From Alistipes sp. UBA928 (lineage in GTDB: Bacteria; Bacteroidota; Bacteroidia; Bacteroidales; Rikenellaceae), in the NCBI GenBank assembly GCA_002293665.1, contig DBDQ01000094.1:1-22889 (forward strand): a stretch of 22,889 nucleotides of DNA, in the 5' to 3' direction. The notes below the pieces were generated by a model. The model saw only the letters and a list, made by a program, of their open reading frames with translations. It made no database searches and was not told the origin of the DNA. How positions within the stretch are numbered: position 1 is the first letter of the stretch; each line of letters begins with the position of its first letter. Shown one piece after another: positions 5,638-13,833 of this stretch. Position numbers and translations under genes: made by a program.

Positions 5638-8040
5638 ATGAGAAGAATCTTTATGTTATCGCTCTTCGCGGCGATCTGTGCGGCGGGGCAACTCCGTGCG
5701 CAGGATTTCAGCCGCACGGAGCAGGGCGTGACGACAACCGTCGGCGGGGTCGACATCGAGGTGCGATTCTACGACCCGTCCACGGTGAGGATCGTCAAGT
5801 CGCCCGCCGGGCACAATTTCACAAAACAGAGCCTGTCGGTGATCGCCACCCCGAAGGCAACCGAGTTCACCGCGCGCCGCAGCGGCAGTGCCCTCAGAAT
5901 AGAGAGCAGCGAGCTGAGGGTCGACGTCGACACGCGCTCGGGAGCGATAGCCTTCCGCTCGCGCGGCGGCAAGGCGCTGCTCAGGGAGAAGGCGGCACCC
6001 ACCTTCACCGACTTCGATGACGCGGGCGACGCCACATTCAGTGTGAAGCAATCGTTCGTGCTCGAACCCGGCGAGGCGATCTACGGTCTGGGGCAGTTGC
6101 AGAACGGACAGATGTCGCAGCGCGGCGTCACCAAACGCCTCATTCAGGGCAACACCGAGGATGTGGTGACGTTCATCCAGTCGGTCAAGGGCTACGGTCT
6201 CTTCTGGGACAACTACTCGCCAACGACATTCACCGACAACGAGACCGAAACATCGTTCGACTCCGAAGTGGGCGAGTGCGTCGACTACTACTTCATGTGG
6301 GGTGGCACGGCCGACGGCGTTGTGGCCGGCATGAGGGCGCTCACGGGCGACGTGCCCATGTTCCCGCTCTGGGCTTACGGATTCTTCCAGAGCAAGGAGC
6401 GCTACAAGAGCCAGGCCGAGACGGTCAACATAGTGCGCCGCTACCGCGAACTCGGCGTGCCCCTCGACGCCGTCATTCAGGACTGGCAGTATTGGGGCAG
6501 CAACTATCTGTGGAACGCGATGGAGTTCCTGCACGAAGATTTCCCCGACGGCCAGCGCATGGTGGACGATATTCACGGCATGAACGCCCGGCTCGTCATC
6601 TCGATCTGGGCGTCGTTCGGCCCCATGACCAAGCAGTTCCGTGCGATGGAGCCGCGCGGCATGCTCCTGGACATGGGCACCTGGCCCCAGTCGGGATCGA
6701 GCAAGTGGCCGCCCAACAGGGACTACCCCTCGGGAGTGAAGCCCTATGACGCTTTCCATCCCGAGGCGCGCGACATCTACTGGAGTCATCTCAAAGAGGG
6801 ACTCTTCGATCTCGGTCTCGACGGCTGGTGGATGGACTCCACCGAGCCCGACCACCTCGATTTCCGCCCCTCCGACATGGATAATCCCACCTACCTCGGG
6901 TCGTTCCGCAAGGTGCGCAACGCCTATCCGCTCATGAGTGTGGGCGGGGTGTACGACAATCAGCGCAGGGTGAGCTCCGACAAGCGCGTGTTCATCCTCA
7001 CCCGCTCGGCCTTCGCCGGCCAGCAGCGCTATGGGGCCAATACCTGGACGGGCGATGTGCAGGCCACGTGGGACGTGCTGCGGAGGCAGATTCCCGCGGG
7101 CCTCAACTTCTCGCTCACCGGCATACCCCACTGGAACTCCGACATAGGCGGATTCTTCCTCGGCAGCTACCCGCGCCGCCTCGAAGATCCCGACTACCGC
7201 GAGCTCTACACCCGGTGGCTGCAGTTCGGCGCGTTCACCCCCATGATGCGCTCGCACGGCGCCGACGCCCCGCGCGAGATATGGCAGTTCGGCCAAAAGG
7301 GCGAACCGGTGTACGACGCCATTGAAAAGTTCATCAACCTACGTTACAGCCTGCTGCCCTATATCTACTCCACGTCGTGGGAGGTGTCGGCGCGCCGAGG
7401 CAGCATGATGCGTGCACTGGCGATGGATTTCGCGGACGACAAAGCCGTGTGGGATCGCGCCGACCAGTATATGTTCGGCTCCTCGCTGCTGGTTTGTCCG
7501 GTGCTCGAACCCATGTACTCGCGTGTGGAGAGCGGCGAAGGCCGCAGGGCTATTCGCCGGGAAGATTTCTCAACTGTGGGCGTGCGCGAGGTATATCTGC
7601 CCAAGGGAGCCGACTGGTACGACTTCTGGAGCGGCGAACGCCTCGCGGGCGGACAGACCGTCAGCCGCGAGGTGCCCATCGACGTGATGCCGCTCTACGT
7701 CAAGGCCGGGGCGATCGTGCCCTTCGGCCCGCGCGTGCAGTGGGCGCAGGAGAAGCCGTGGGATGACCTTGAGGTTCGTGTCTACGCCGGGGCCGACGGC
7801 TCGTTCGTACTCTACGAAGACGAGGGCGACAACTATAACTACGAAAAGGGAAGTTACTCGGAGATCGCCTTCGGATGGAACGACCGGACACGCACGCTCA
7901 CCATCGGTGCGCGCGGCGGAGAGGGTTTCGAAGGGATGATAGGCCGGCGCACCTTCCGGGTGACCCTCGTCGAGCAGGGACAGAGCAACCCAGTGCAGAC
8001 TGTCTCCTACGACGGGAACGCAACGACCGTTAAACTCTGA
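5638..8040 (+). CDS. secreted GH31 family alpha-glycosidase (glucosidase or xylosidase)
   Basis: An 800-residue exported enzyme that hydrolyses alpha-linked glucose or xylose from glycans. The ATG at 5638 starts a clear signal peptide (MRRIFMLSLFAAICAAG, cleavage near residue 21-22); an upstream in-frame TTG at 5599 would mask it. The N-terminal beta-sandwich (about 25-220) is followed by the GH31 (beta/alpha)8 barrel. The catalytic nucleophile is D400 in GWWMDSTEPD and the acid/base is D502 in PHWNSDIGGF. A C-terminal DUF5110-type beta domain covers about 700-775 (VRVYAGADGSFVLYEDEGDN). The MDSTEPD form recalls bacterial alpha-xylosidases, but the PA14 insertion of some xyloglucan enzymes is absent. 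The gene stands alone between two terminators, with no SusC/SusD pair beside it, so it is not part of an obvious polysaccharide utilisation locus. Family and catalytic residues are firm; substrate is open. Confidence 0.93.
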   Translation: MRRIFMLSLFAAICAAGQLRAQDFSRTEQGVTTTVGGVDIEVRFYDPSTVRIVKSPAGHNFTKQSLSVIATPKATEFTARRSGSALRIESSELRVDVDTRSGAIAFRSRGGKALLREKAAPTFTDFDDAGDATFSVKQSFVLEPGEAIYGLGQLQNGQMSQRGVTKRLIQGNTEDVVTFIQSVKGYGLFWDNYSPTTFTDNETETSFDSEVGECVDYYFMWGGTADGVVAGMRALTGDVPMFPLWAYGFFQSKERYKSQAETVNIVRRYRELGVPLDAVIQDWQYWGSNYLWNAMEFLHEDFPDGQRMVDDIHGMNARLVISIWASFGPMTKQFRAMEPRGMLLDMGTWPQSGSSKWPPNRDYPSGVKPYDAFHPEARDIYWSHLKEGLFDLGLDGWWMDSTEPDHLDFRPSDMDNPTYLGSFRKVRNAYPLMSVGGVYDNQRRVSSDKRVFILTRSAFAGQQRYGANTWTGDVQATWDVLRRQIPAGLNFSLTGIPHWNSDIGGFFLGSYPRRLEDPDYRELYTRWLQFGAFTPMMRSHGADAPREIWQFGQKGEPVYDAIEKFINLRYSLLPYIYSTSWEVSARRGSMMRALAMDFADDKAVWDRADQYMFGSSLLVCPVLEPMYSRVESGEGRRAIRREDFSTVGVREVYLPKGADWYDFWSGERLAGGQTVSREVPIDVMPLYVKAGAIVPFGPRVQWAQEKPWDDLEVRVYAGADGSFVLYEDEGDNYNYEKGSYSEIAFGWNDRTRTLTIGARGGEGFEGMIGRRTFRVTLVEQGQSNPVQTVSYDGNATTVKL

Positions 8041-8084
8041 GAGATGCATCCGGCCGACATAAATTGGCACAGCCGCAAGAACAG

Positions 8085-8126
8085 CATGAGTCCGGCATAT
8101 TGTCGGGCTCATGTTATTTGTTTTTC
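8085..8126 (+). terminator. strong intrinsic terminator after the GH31 gene
   Basis: A 13-pair stem including two G-T pairs (8085-8097 with 8101-8113) has a three-base TAT loop and is followed by TTATTTGTTTTT. It lies 45 bases after the GH31 stop codon and isolates that gene from the EPS locus. Confidence 0.9.
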
Positions 8127-8205
8127 GAATGTTATTCGTTTCAGGCGTGTGTGTGACCGGGTTTCGCGGATCATTTTTTGAGTACAGACAGAGTAAGGGT
8201 GTTAC

Positions 8206-8213
8206 TACATTTG
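8206..8213 (+). promoter_or_regulatory. candidate -7 box for the EPS operon
   Basis: TACATTTG followed by C matches TAnnTTTG exactly. The nearest -33-like TTTG (8177-8180) is 25 bases upstream, longer than the usual 19-21. Transcription would start near 8219, about 258 bases before the first EPS gene. Confidence 0.5.
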
Positions 8214-8218
8214 CCGGA

Positions 8219-8476
8219 AAAATCGTAACTTGCATCGTATGTCATGGGACATGCATGGCAATTTGGAGAAAGAAACCGTTTGGGTTTACGTTGGAGAATG
8301 GCTTTAATTTAAAGATACACAAGGCAATGCAGATAACACACGACCTTAATGACCACTCAAACTCCGGAGAGGGCATGCCTCTTTTCTCAAGGGGAGAAAT
8401 ACGACCCTACCCATTGATATCGGAGTTTTCAGAGCCCACATTACTATCAAAACAGCATAATTTTTGATACAGTTTT
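8219..8476 (+). promoter_or_regulatory. long untranslated leader of the EPS operon
   Basis: No convincing gene lies between the terminator at 8126 and the WecA-like gene at 8477. The stretch holds several small hairpins: ATGTC/GACAT (8239-8252), AAACC/GGTTT (8274-8288), and two that abut without a gap, AGAGG/CCTCT (8368-8382) and TTTCTC/GAGAAA (8383-8399). The first of the abutting pair is followed by a U-rich run. An ATG at 8239 opens a 22-codon reading frame (MSWDMHGNLEKETVWVYVGE, then WL) ending at 8307, with three tryptophans. The leader could control readthrough into the EPS genes; this is inference from length and structure. Confidence 0.4.
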
Positions 8477-9691
8477 ATGTTACTTACCCCCCGAAAAGAA
8501 TTTGCATCACGGATGGTCCTGCTGCTTGCCGTGGCGACTGCTGTCGTGGTTTGGTTACTCGAACCTTCGGGACGGCTGGCCGGTGTTTTAGTGGCGTTCA
8601 CAATAAGCGCCATGATGATGTACCAGGCCATTCCGAACATTCTGGCGATCAGTTACCGTAAAAAACTGTACGACCAGCCGGACGGCAGGAGGATCCACAA
8701 AACGCCTATTTCGCGGCTCGGCGGAGTGGCGTTTCTCCCGATCATCTGTTGCTCTGTCATATTGACTGTGTCGCTTTATGTCATGATCTTTCCGTCGTAT
8801 GATCTCCCTTCGATCCGGAGCGTGGTGTGGATATGTCCGCTGATCATTATCTTCATGGTCGGGGTTATCGACGACCTTATCGGGGTGCGTGCCCAAATAA
8901 AATTGCTGACGCAGATCATTGCCGCGGTATTGTTGGTTTGGTCGGGACTATGGATCGACAATCTCGGGGGGCTTTTCGGCATACACAATCTGCCCGCCGC
9001 AGTAGGAATGCCGTTCACGGTGCTGTTCGTGGTGACGACGATCAACGCGATGAACATGATCGATGGCGTGGACGGACTTGCGGCCGGGTTGAGCGTCATT
9101 GCGTTCACCATTTATGGCGTATACTGCTATCTTACGGGCAGTCTTCTCATGCCACTGTTGGCGGCAGCGGTTTTGGGTACCCTCGTTCCGTACTGGTACG
9201 CCAATGTTCGTGGTATAGGTTCCCGCCACCACCGACTTTTTATGGGCGACACGGGCTCGCAGACCATGGGCCTCATCATAAGTATATTTGCCATAGGGTT
9301 GATTATGGACGGGGGCCGGATGCCGGTGAGACAGAATTTGGTTTTGGCCCTTTCGCCGCTGATAGTTCCCGTGTTCGATCTCATTCACGTTGCGGTTCTG
9401 CGGCTTTCGAAGGGCAAACACCCTTTCATGCCCGACATGACGCACATCCACCACCGGTTGATGCAAAAGGGGTTCGCTCCCCGCCGGACGGTGATGATAA
9501 TTTTGGGCCTGTCGGCCGCCTACACTTTTTTGAACATGATCCTGGCTCCGTTGCTCGACGTTTCGCTGATCGTGGTGGCGGATATTGCGGTTTGGTGTGT
9601 GTTCAACAGCAAATATGTAATAACGAATAAACCTACTCAAAAGGCTACACAAACAACAATTTCACAACCAAAAACAATTAAAAACGTATGA
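8477..9691 (+). CDS. WecA-like undecaprenyl-phosphate sugar-1-phosphate transferase
   Basis: A 404-residue multi-pass membrane protein of the MraY/WecA/TagO family. It moves a sugar-1-phosphate, typically GlcNAc-1-P, from a UDP-sugar to undecaprenyl phosphate at the cytoplasmic face and so starts repeat-unit synthesis. Visible motifs are the D-Q-P-D-G-R loop (66-71) and RLGGVAF (80-86), the acidic pair D132-D133 in VGVIDDLIG, NAMNMIDGVDG (190-200), FMGDTGS (255-261, D258) and the WecA-type HIHHRL motif (323-328). About eleven hydrophobic segments fit the family. The hydrophilic tail after residue 385 is Thr/Gln/Lys-rich. Its TGA stop overlaps the next gene's ATG by four bases. It is the first gene of the EPS locus. 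Family is firm; the sugar is not determined. Confidence 0.93.
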   Translation: MLLTPRKEFASRMVLLLAVATAVVVWLLEPSGRLAGVLVAFTISAMMMYQAIPNILAISYRKKLYDQPDGRRIHKTPISRLGGVAFLPIICCSVILTVSLYVMIFPSYDLPSIRSVVWICPLIIIFMVGVIDDLIGVRAQIKLLTQIIAAVLLVWSGLWIDNLGGLFGIHNLPAAVGMPFTVLFVVTTINAMNMIDGVDGLAAGLSVIAFTIYGVYCYLTGSLLMPLLAAAVLGTLVPYWYANVRGIGSRHHRLFMGDTGSQTMGLIISIFAIGLIMDGGRMPVRQNLVLALSPLIVPVFDLIHVAVLRLSKGKHPFMPDMTHIHHRLMQKGFAPRRTVMIILGLSAAYTFLNMILAPLLDVSLIVVADIAVWCVFNSKYVITNKPTQKATQTTISQPKTIKNV

Positions 9692-10254
9692 AAAAAATCA
9701 TGCTCGTTGCCATTATGGCAACACTCTCCCTGAGCGCATTTGCACAGGGCAACGGTAACTGGTTCGCCTCTGTCGGCGGTGGTGTAAACGTGTATTCGGA
9801 CGGAACTCTCGGAAAAGGTCCGGCGGCCGCATTCGCGCTCGACCTCTCGGCAGGCAAGTGGTTCACTCCCGCATCGGGTGCCCGTTTGCAGTGGGCCGGC
9901 ATTTCGGCCAAGAACTGGGGCGGCAACAATGGTGACAAACTCGGACTGAACACCATCCACGTCGATTACCTGTGGAATATCTCCAACACTATCGGCGGCG
10001 AAAAGGATCGCCTTTGGTCTTTTGTGCCGTTCGCAGGTGTGGGTATGTCCTTTGCCTCGATCGACGGCAGCGGTGCGAGCAAATTCGGGTTCGCAGGCGG
10101 TCTTCTCAACCAGATTCGTGTTTCGGATCGCCTCGATGTGAACCTCGAAGCCCGTGCGATTGCGGTGACCAAACCTTTCGACGGCGTTTCGGCCGGCAAG
10201 ATCGCAGGACGCGCCGTGGGTTCGATCACCGTCGGCCTGGGCTACAATTTCTAA
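9688..10254 (+). CDS. small outer-membrane beta-barrel protein in the EPS operon
   Basis: A 188-residue exported protein with signal peptide MKKIMLVAIMATLSLSAFA cleaved before QGNGNW. The mature part alternates hydrophobic and polar residues in about eight strands (WFASVGGGVNVYS, FVPFAGVGMSFASI) and ends in VGLGYNF, with the terminal aromatic residue typical of outer-membrane barrels. It resembles the small OmpA/OmpX-type barrel domain found across Bacteroidota. Its ATG overlaps the stop of the WecA-like gene by four bases, so translation is probably coupled. Two strong hairpins follow. Placement between the initiating transferase and the exporter suggests a role in anchoring or secreting the polysaccharide, but nothing in the sequence states that role. 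Confidence 0.8.
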   Translation: MKKIMLVAIMATLSLSAFAQGNGNWFASVGGGVNVYSDGTLGKGPAAAFALDLSAGKWFTPASGARLQWAGISAKNWGGNNGDKLGLNTIHVDYLWNISNTIGGEKDRLWSFVPFAGVGMSFASIDGSGASKFGFAGGLLNQIRVSDRLDVNLEARAIAVTKPFDGVSAGKIAGRAVGSITVGLGYNF

Positions 10255-10259
10255 ATCAA

Positions 10260-10318
10260 AGCGTCCATCGAGGGCGCTGTGATATCCGGGGCAATGGCCT
10301 TTGACCAGGCCATTGCCC
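10260..10318 (+). promoter_or_regulatory. two tandem hairpins between the barrel gene and the Wza-like gene
   Basis: The first stem pairs 10260-10266 with 10272-10278 (seven pairs, one G-T, loop ATCGA). The second is a perfect 12-pair inverted repeat, 10289-10300 with 10307-10318 (GGGCAATGGCCT, six-base loop, AGGCCATTGCCC). The sequence after it, ACAAATGTTTTAAC, is only weakly T-rich. This looks like a partial terminator or an RNA stabiliser that lets the barrel protein be made in excess over the downstream EPS proteins. Confidence 0.6.
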
Positions 10319-10353
10319 ACAAATGTTTTAACGCAACACACTATATAACCCAA

Positions 10354-12723
10354 ATGAGAATAGCACTTTTAACGATCGTTTTGCTCGCGTCGTCGTTGCA
10401 GCTGGCAGCCCAGATGTCAGACGCGCAGGTCGCGGAGTTCGCGCGCCAGTCGTTGGCGCAGGGGAAGAGCCAGACCGAGATCGCGTTGGCACTCGCACAG
10501 AGAGGCGTCACGAAAGAGCAGCTTCTGCGCATCAGATACAATACGACGGCAGGCGCTGTTTCCGCTCCGTCAGTCGGTGCCAGCGACCGTAGCCGGATGA
10601 GGAGCACCACACCACAAATACAGGACTCGCTGCCCGAGGTGCAGGTCGAGGCTCCGGCCGTCGAGATTTTTGGCCACAACGTGTTCCGCGACAAACGACT
10701 CACTTTCGAGCCGACTCTCAACATAGCCACTCCCGACAACTATCTGATCGGCCCGGGCGACGAAGTGATCGTCGACATCTGGGGCGACAGCGAACAGACC
10801 ATCCGGCAGACCGTTTCGCCCGACGGAACGATCGTCATAAACCGCCTTGGCCCGGTGGCGCTCAACGGACTCACGGTGAAGGAGGCCGAAGCGAGGCTGA
10901 AAAGGAGCCTGGGGCGAATATATTCGGCGGTGGATGGCATAGTTCCCGCAACGTTCGTCAAACTGTCGCTCGGACAACTGCGCAGCATACAGGTTCACGT
11001 GATGGGAGAGGTGGCGAACCCCGGCACCTACACCGTTTCGTCGCTGGCGTCGCTGTTCCACGTGCTTTACAACGCCGGCGGGGTCAATGAGATAGGCTCG
11101 CTGCGCAGCATAGGTATCAGCCGCGGCGGGAAGCGCGTGGCCGACGCCGACGTCTACTCGTATCTGCTGGAGGGACGGACGGAGGTCGACATTGCGTTGA
11201 ACGACGGCGACGTCGTGATGGTGGCGCCCTACGAAAACCTCGTCACCGTGGCGGGCGGCGTAAAACGGCCGATGAAATACGAGATGAAAGAGGGTGAGAC
11301 GCTGGCGTCGCTGTTCAATTTTTCGGGCGGCTTCAAGGGCGACTCCTACCGCAATGCCGTTACCGTCGTGCGCCGCAACGGACGTATGCAGGAGGTGCAC
11401 AACATCGGCCGCAGCGATTACGGAAAGTTTCCGATGGCGGATGGCGACAGTGTGGCCGTGGGGTCTATGATCGACAGGTTCGCAAACCGCCTCGAAATCA
11501 GCGGCGCGGTGTTCCGGCCGGGGCTTTACGCCGTTTCCGACAGCGTGGCTACCGTCGGGCAGCTCATAGCGCAGGCCGAGGGGGTTCGTGGAGACGCTTT
11601 CACGCATCGCGCACAGCTGACGCGTGAAAAAGCGGACTACACGCTCGAGGTTATGCCCGTCGATGTAGGGGGGATCATCTCCGGAAGTGCTCCTGACATC
11701 GCGCTGCGCAACGGCGACGTGCTGCACGTACCGTCGATATTCGACCTGAGGGAAGCATACACCGTGACGATACAGGGCGCCGTGGGCGTGCCGGGTGATT
11801 ACGCGTTTGTCGAAAACATGGCCATAGAAGATATGATCATCCGGGCCGGCGGACTGCTGGAGGCTGCTTCCACCGCAAGGGTAGACGTGTTCAGGAGGAT
11901 CAAAAATCCGGCGAGCGAGACCGAAAGCGAAGAACGGTCGGAGAGTTTCTCGTTCGCAATTCGCGACGGGCTGGTGATCTCGGAAGACGAATTCATCCTG
12001 CAGCCCTTCGATATCGTGAGCATTCGCACATCGCCCGGATATGAAACCCAAAAAAGTATTACGATACAGGGCGAAGTGCTTTTCCCCGGGGATTACACGC
12101 TTGTGCAAAAAAATGAACGTCTCAGCGATGTTGTTAAAAGGGCTGGCGGAACCTTGGCATCGGCATACCTGCGCGGGGCGAGCCTCGTGCGGCAAATGGG
12201 CGATGACGAGCAGGTGCGCACACAGTCGACAAAGAAACTTACACAACTCGGCGGCCCCGATTCGCTGAGTATGGAGAACCTGAACATCTCCCAAACATAT
12301 TTGGTGGGTATCGAACTCGACAAGGCCATGAGGAACCCGGGTTCCGATTACGATTTGGTTCTGGAGGAAGGCGACGTGCTCCGGGTGCCCGAATATGTCG
12401 GAACCGTCTCGGTAAGCGGGGCGGTGCTCTATCCCAATACGGTCTCTTACCGTGAGGGTATGAGTATCGGAGAGTACATCAATCAGGCCGGCGGATATCT
12501 TCGCGGAGCCCGCAAGGCGGCCAAAATCGTTGTTTACATGAACGGTACGGTAACAAGAACGAGTGTGACGAGAGGAACCAGGATAGACCCCGGATCGGAA
12601 ATAATCGTACCCTACAAATCTTACCGGCGCGGCAGGCTCTCGGTTGCCGAGATATTGAGTCTCGGCGCCTCCGCAACATCGACCGCGCTGTTGGGTACCT
12701 CTCTTGCAAACTCGCTGAAATAG
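10354..12723 (+). CDS. Wza-like polysaccharide export outer-membrane protein with SLBB repeats
   Basis: A 789-residue exporter. The ATG at 10354 begins a signal peptide (MRIALLTIVLLASSLQLAAQ); an in-frame GTG at 10279 would start inside the upstream hairpin region and spoil it. The Poly_export domain lies at about residues 126-207 (DNYLIGPGDEVIVDIWGD, SPDGTIVINRLGPV). Six SLBB-like repeats follow, each opening with a variant of V-x-G-x-V-x-x-P: GEVANPGTY, GGVKRPMKY, GAVFRPGLY, GAVGVPGDY, GEVLFPGDY and GAVLYPNTV. This is longer than E. coli Wza (about 380 residues, two to three SLBB domains) but normal for Bacteroidota. No lipobox cysteine is seen. It would form the outer-membrane exit channel and pairs with the Wzz-like protein encoded nine bases downstream. 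Confidence 0.93.
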   Translation: MRIALLTIVLLASSLQLAAQMSDAQVAEFARQSLAQGKSQTEIALALAQRGVTKEQLLRIRYNTTAGAVSAPSVGASDRSRMRSTTPQIQDSLPEVQVEAPAVEIFGHNVFRDKRLTFEPTLNIATPDNYLIGPGDEVIVDIWGDSEQTIRQTVSPDGTIVINRLGPVALNGLTVKEAEARLKRSLGRIYSAVDGIVPATFVKLSLGQLRSIQVHVMGEVANPGTYTVSSLASLFHVLYNAGGVNEIGSLRSIGISRGGKRVADADVYSYLLEGRTEVDIALNDGDVVMVAPYENLVTVAGGVKRPMKYEMKEGETLASLFNFSGGFKGDSYRNAVTVVRRNGRMQEVHNIGRSDYGKFPMADGDSVAVGSMIDRFANRLEISGAVFRPGLYAVSDSVATVGQLIAQAEGVRGDAFTHRAQLTREKADYTLEVMPVDVGGIISGSAPDIALRNGDVLHVPSIFDLREAYTVTIQGAVGVPGDYAFVENMAIEDMIIRAGGLLEAASTARVDVFRRIKNPASETESEERSESFSFAIRDGLVISEDEFILQPFDIVSIRTSPGYETQKSITIQGEVLFPGDYTLVQKNERLSDVVKRAGGTLASAYLRGASLVRQMGDDEQVRTQSTKKLTQLGGPDSLSMENLNISQTYLVGIELDKAMRNPGSDYDLVLEEGDVLRVPEYVGTVSVSGAVLYPNTVSYREGMSIGEYINQAGGYLRGARKAAKIVVYMNGTVTRTSVTRGTRIDPGSEIIVPYKSYRRGRLSVAEILSLGASATSTALLGTSLANSLK

Positions 12724-12732
12724 TAGTGTAGT

Positions 12733-13827
12733 ATGGTAAACGAAAAAGATAGACAGGAAGAGATCGACATCGCCGAACTCGTGCGGACGTTGTGGGCTCG
12801 GCGGAAGTTTATAGCGCTGGTTGCGGGGGTGTTTCTGCTGCTGGGGCTTATAGTCGCCCTGTTCGGCGAAGTGAAGTACACCGCCTCGGTCGTCGTGGTG
12901 CCGCAAACGGGTAAAGCCCCCTCGGGGGGAAACCTCCAAGGGCTCGCCGCAATGGCCGGGATAAACATCGGCTCTGGTGAGCAGGGAGATCTGCTATCAC
13001 CGATGGTATATCCTATGGTGGTCGGCAGTGTGTCGTTCCAAAAGGAGTTGATGCACACCGCGGTGACCGTCGAAGGAGTGGACGGGCCGGTGACGCTGCT
13101 CGATTATTTCACCGAGGACGGGTACCGGAAGTTTTCACTGTTCCCGTTTTTGCGGAAGTACACTCTCGGCCTGCCGGGCGTGATTATCGGCGCTATACGG
13201 GGAAAGAGTTCCGATAACCCCGTGTTTGACGAATTGCCCTCCGGAGTTGAGGTATTGACGGCAGATGAGGATGAATGTATGGAAATCCTCGCGAAGAGGG
13301 TAGCCATCAATGTCGATGAGAAGAACGGATATATCTCGCTGTCGGCCACGATGCCCGACGCGTTGATGTCGGCTCTGGTCGCCGTACGTGCACAGGAGTT
13401 GTTGCAGGAGTACGTCACCCGTTTCAAGTTGCAGAAGGTACAGGCGAACCTCGACTTCATTGAGGCGCGCTACGTGGAAGCCAAGGCCGATTTTGAATCT
13501 ACACAGCGGGCATTGGCGAGGTTTCAGGATGCCAACCGCGACATTGCCTCGGCAGTCGCCCGCACTCGGGAAAGCCGCCTGTCGAACGAGTACGAACTCG
13601 CCTTTGCGATCTACTCCGAGATGGCGCGCCAACGCGAGCAGGCAAGCATAAAGGTCAAGGAGGACACCCCGATCTTCACGGTCGTCGAACAGGTGACCGT
13701 ACCGACGAAAAAATCGGCTCCCCGGCGTGTTCAAATCGTGATGATCTGTCTGTTTTTAGGTCTTATGGCCGGTGTGGGTTTTGTTTTGGTTCAGCCTTGG
13801 TGGCGGGAGATGTTCGATCACAAATAA
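12733..13827 (+). CDS. Wzz-type chain-length determinant protein
   Basis: A 364-residue inner-membrane protein with two membrane helices, at about 26-45 (FIALVAGVFLLLGLIVALFG) and 333-355, flanking a long periplasmic region. The periplasmic part is rich in heptad-like helices around residues 220-300, as in polysaccharide co-polymerases. The N-terminal cytoplasmic segment (EEIDIAELVRTLWARRK) is the usual Wzz-domain opening, and the pre-TM2 segment VEQVTVPTKKSAPRR carries the conserved proline-rich signature. The C-terminus stops nine residues or so after TM2, with no Walker motifs or tyrosine cluster, so it is not a Wzc-type kinase. It sets polymer length with the Wzy-like protein encoded downstream. 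Confidence 0.9.
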   Translation: MVNEKDRQEEIDIAELVRTLWARRKFIALVAGVFLLLGLIVALFGEVKYTASVVVVPQTGKAPSGGNLQGLAAMAGINIGSGEQGDLLSPMVYPMVVGSVSFQKELMHTAVTVEGVDGPVTLLDYFTEDGYRKFSLFPFLRKYTLGLPGVIIGAIRGKSSDNPVFDELPSGVEVLTADEDECMEILAKRVAINVDEKNGYISLSATMPDALMSALVAVRAQELLQEYVTRFKLQKVQANLDFIEARYVEAKADFESTQRALARFQDANRDIASAVARTRESRLSNEYELAFAIYSEMARQREQASIKVKEDTPIFTVVEQVTVPTKKSAPRRVQIVMICLFLGLMAGVGFVLVQPWWREMFDHK

Positions 13828-13833
13828 TTGCTA

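Noticed and set aside
5656..7296. 546-codon open frame antisense to the GH31 gene
   Set aside because: Same reason: low-complexity translation, no domain, and complete overlap with an enzyme whose catalytic motifs are intact.
8111..8467. 118-codon frame in the EPS leader
   Set aside because: It starts inside the terminator stem upstream of the likely promoter, has no family resemblance and unlike codon use, so it is treated as non-coding. Only the 22-codon frame at 8239 is kept as a weak possibility.
10279..10353. Upstream GTG start for the Wza-like gene
   Set aside because: It lies within the hairpin region and would place 25 residues before a standard signal peptide.
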